Notes under the pieces: generated by a model | Database searches by the model: none | Told to the model about the DNA's origin: nothing | Seen by the model: the letters and a program-made list of their open reading frames with translations, nothing else | From: CALMBW01 sp963779645 | Lineage (GTDB): Bacteria; Actinomycetota; CADDZG01; WHSQ01 | DNA: 64,000 nt | Assembly: GCA_963779645.1 (NCBI GenBank) | Contig: CAVZYX010000005.1 | Coordinates: forward strand, 124,001 to 188,000 | Reading direction: 5' to 3' | In this document: positions 62,249 to 64,000 of the stretch, piece by piece | Layout: the number at the start of each line of letters is the position of its first letter | Position numbering within the stretch: the first letter of the stretch is position 1 | Program-made: the position numbers and the translations under genes

Positions 62249-63520
62249 TCAGACGAAGAGCTTCGAGAGGCGCGCTTTGGCAGACAGAGAACCATGGACC
62301 TTGAGCTTCCGACGAAGCAATGCCCAACGGGGATCCGTACGGCCGACCGCGATCTTCGCCCAATCGGCTGCCGCCACATCGAACGCAAGAGCAGGCTCCC
62401 CCGCCTGCCCCGGCTTGGCTTCGGCATGACCGTTCGTTACGACGATGTGCCACGGCTCGTGGTCGGTGAAGTTCCACTGGATCGGGCCATCTAAGGAACG
62501 GGCCACCTCGAGATCCATCGCTCGCACCATGCCCTCGAACAGGAGTTCCATGGCCTCGTCCGTGAGCCTCGGCTCACGCTCATCGTTCCCGATGACAAAG
62601 GCGTCGATTAGAACCCAGGTCCGGCGTGCCTGCTCCTCGTAGCTGAGTTCGGGGTTGTGCCGGTTGATGATCGGAATCTCTTTCATCTCGATCCCGACAC
62701 GCTTCAGTTTCGTGTCCAGGCTGCGCAGGCCGAACGCGTAGATCTCTTCGAGGGTGAAGTCGAAGCACTCAGCGAAGGATCGATCGTTGTTCGGCGGTAC
62801 AAAAACGCCCACCGCGTAGCGCAGAAGCATGTCGAGGTGATCGATGACCGCGGCGCGAACTTCAGGCGAGCTGCGGACCAGCCCACCCAGGAACTTGATG
62901 CCGAACGCAACATGCCGCGATTCGTCGCGAGACACGTTCCTGATGCCCTCGGTGAAACCCGGGAGAATGTCGAGCTTCTCCACGTAACGCTGGATGAAAT
63001 GCTGTCCTGGGATAGCGAGGACGCCCTCAACGACCACGTGATACGTCACTACGGCTTGAGCGAGAAGTGCCCGATCCTTCGGCTTCTTCCGAAGAGCCTC
63101 GGTGACCTTGTCGAGCTCGTCGAAGACGCCTTTGAAACCCCAGGTTAGATACGGCTCCATCGCGCGGAGCGTGGAACCGGTGTCGGTTCCGATAGAAACA
63201 ACCTCTCTCATGAAACGGTCGAAGAAGACGTGGTGACGCGCTTCGTCAACGATCTGCGTCGTGAGGAAGAGGCGTTCAGCGGGATCCGACGACGCATCAA
63301 GGATCGGCGTCAAGGTTCTGGCAACCGCGTCCTCGCCTACGAGGAACATCGCGTAGCTCCACAGAGCCGCCTGACGCTGTTCCTCGGTGAGCTTTGTTTG
63401 CCACTGTTCCTTATCGATCGAGAAATCGATCCCGGTCGCGCTCCAGTTGTTCTCCTCCCAGAGCCGGTACAGGCGGTCGTAGGAGATGACCTCTGGCTTC
63501 ACTTCTTCCAGGTCGCTCAT
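62249..63520 (-). CDS. R2-like ligand-binding oxidase fused to SCP2 domain
   Basis: A 423-residue protein. Residues 1 to about 300 are a ferritin-like R2lox domain with all six metal ligands: Glu63 (VGEDAV), Glu93 and His96 (DEARHH), Glu165 (VVVEGV), Glu200 and His203 (RDESRH). Val66 and Tyr160 match the ether-crosslink pair of R2lox. Residues about 318-423 look like a sterol-carrier-protein-2 domain (GPIQWNFTDHEPWHIVVTNG, then DPRWALLRRKLKVHGSLSAK). Mn/Fe R2lox proteins hold a long-chain fatty-acid-like ligand, so the SCP2 domain may deliver lipid. ATG 63520 is preferred over 63529. Confidence 0.82.
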   Translation of the reverse strand: MSDLEEVKPEVISYDRLYRLWEENNWSATGIDFSIDKEQWQTKLTEEQRQAALWSYAMFLVGEDAVARTLTPILDASSDPAERLFLTTQIVDEARHHVFFDRFMREVVSIGTDTGSTLRAMEPYLTWGFKGVFDELDKVTEALRKKPKDRALLAQAVVTYHVVVEGVLAIPGQHFIQRYVEKLDILPGFTEGIRNVSRDESRHVAFGIKFLGGLVRSSPEVRAAVIDHLDMLLRYAVGVFVPPNNDRSFAECFDFTLEEIYAFGLRSLDTKLKRVGIEMKEIPIINRHNPELSYEEQARRTWVLIDAFVIGNDEREPRLTDEAMELLFEGMVRAMDLEVARSLDGPIQWNFTDHEPWHIVVTNGHAEAKPGQAGEPALAFDVAAADWAKIAVGRTDPRWALLRRKLKVHGSLSAKARLSKLFV

Positions 63521-63563
63521 ATCCACCAACTTAGTCGGGTTTCAACTATCCTCCTACCCGGGT

Positions 63564-63587
63564 AAACTTGACCATCGAGTCAAGTTT
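63564..63587. promoter_or_regulatory. operator-like palindrome between R2lox and acyl-CoA dehydrogenase genes
   Basis: AAACTTGAC-CATCGA-GTCAAGTTT is a perfect inverted repeat with nine-base arms and a six-base spacer. It lies 44 bases above the R2lox start and 30 above the acyl-CoA dehydrogenase start. The size and symmetry suit a TetR/FadR-type fatty-acid regulator controlling both genes. It contains TTGAC and may overlap a -35 element. Confidence 0.6.
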
Positions 63588-63616
63588 TTCTTGCGCCAGC
63601 AACCTAGGAGGCTTGT

Positions 63617-64000
63617 GTGGATTTCTCCCTGACCGAGGAGCAGATCGAACTCCAGAAGTGGGCCCATGAGTTCGCCGAGAAGGAGATACGGCCGGTAGCG
63701 GCCGAGTACGACGAATCCGAGGAATTCCCGTGGCCGGTTATCAAGAAGGCCGCCGATGCGGGCCTCTACGGCCTCGACATCTACATGAATTCGCAGCAAG
63801 ACCCCACAGGCATGACCTTGCCGATCATCATGGAAGAGATCTTCTGGGGATGCGCCGGCATCGGCCTTGCCATCTTCGGTACGGGCCTTCCCCTATCGGC
63901 TCTCGCTTCCGTTGGAACGCCCGAGCAACTCTTCGAGTGGGCGCCGAAGATGTTCGGCACGCCCGAAGACCCCAAGGTTGCAGCGTTCGGTGTCACCGAG
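63617..64000 (+). CDS. acyl-CoA dehydrogenase, N-terminal fragment
   Basis: The gene starts at GTG 63617, five bases after AGGAGG, and runs off the window after 128 codons. The N-terminal helices (VDFSLTEEQIELQKWAHEFA, EIRPVAAEYDESEEFP) and a trailing FGVTE at the edge identify an acyl-CoA dehydrogenase. It differs from the one at 61 kb, with an extended loop (YMNSQQDPTGMTLPIIMEEI). The operator-like palindrome upstream suggests control by an acyl-CoA-sensing regulator. Confidence 0.85.
   Translation, partial: MDFSLTEEQIELQKWAHEFAEKEIRPVAAEYDESEEFPWPVIKKAADAGLYGLDIYMNSQQDPTGMTLPIIMEEIFWGCAGIGLAIFGTGLPLSALASVGTPEQLFEWAPKMFGTPEDPKVAAFGVTE

Noticed and set aside
1..64000. Prophage or integrative element
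   Set aside because: No integrase, transposase, capsid, relaxase or flanking direct repeats were recognised, and gene style is uniform across the window.

Overview
The window is high-GC, densely packed DNA with many GTG and TTG starts, ATGA and TGATG overlaps, and little intergenic space. The acyl-CoA carboxylase epsilon subunit, a luciferase-like (F420/flavin) oxidoreductase, DUF4012, DUF4383 and a DUF2304-like glycosyltransferase point to an actinobacterium (Actinomycetota), probably from an uncultured lineage. I recognised no rRNA, tRNA, CRISPR array, integrase, transposase or phage module. Four genes carry apparent one-base frameshifts (five breaks in all), several in or near short homopolymers, so local sequencing or assembly error should be kept in mind.

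Region 1 (about 1-21 kb) is central acyl-CoA metabolism with secreted proteins between the enzymes. It holds the end of crotonyl-CoA carboxylase/reductase (ccr), a thiolase, methylmalonyl-CoA epimerase (mce), a propionyl/acyl-CoA carboxylase beta subunit with a frameshifted epsilon subunit, a fused double 3-hydroxybutyryl-CoA dehydrogenase, and ethylmalonyl-CoA mutase (ecm). Together these are the core of the ethylmalonyl-CoA pathway. purM, a DUF1028 protein, two MFS/SDR-type genes, a phosphodiester glycosidase and two RTX-like repeat proteins lie among them.

Region 2 (about 21-58 kb) looks like a cell-surface glycoconjugate locus. It encodes DUF4012, a cytidylyltransferase-like enzyme, an sn-glycerol-1-phosphate dehydrogenase, a CDP-alcohol phosphotransferase, a polyprenyl-phosphate sugar-1-phosphate transferase, WecG/TagA, two family-2 glycosyltransferases, two sulfotransferases, a flippase, an O-antigen ligase-like polymerase, a GT-C-like membrane protein and a secreted glycerophosphodiesterase. 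It also holds seven alkaline-phosphatase-superfamily proteins. Three have the conventional motif order. Three appear circularly permuted: the segment with the last metal-binding His precedes the nucleophile domain. A seventh has the permuted layout but has lost every catalytic residue. I infer a phospho-alcohol (perhaps sn-glycerol-1-phosphate) decorated surface polymer or glycolipid.

Region 3 (about 58-64 kb) returns to housekeeping: a NYN-LOTUS protein coupled to RNase D, an acyl-CoA dehydrogenase, an R2-like ligand-binding oxidase fused to an SCP2 lipid-binding domain, a palindromic operator-like site, and the start of another acyl-CoA dehydrogenase.
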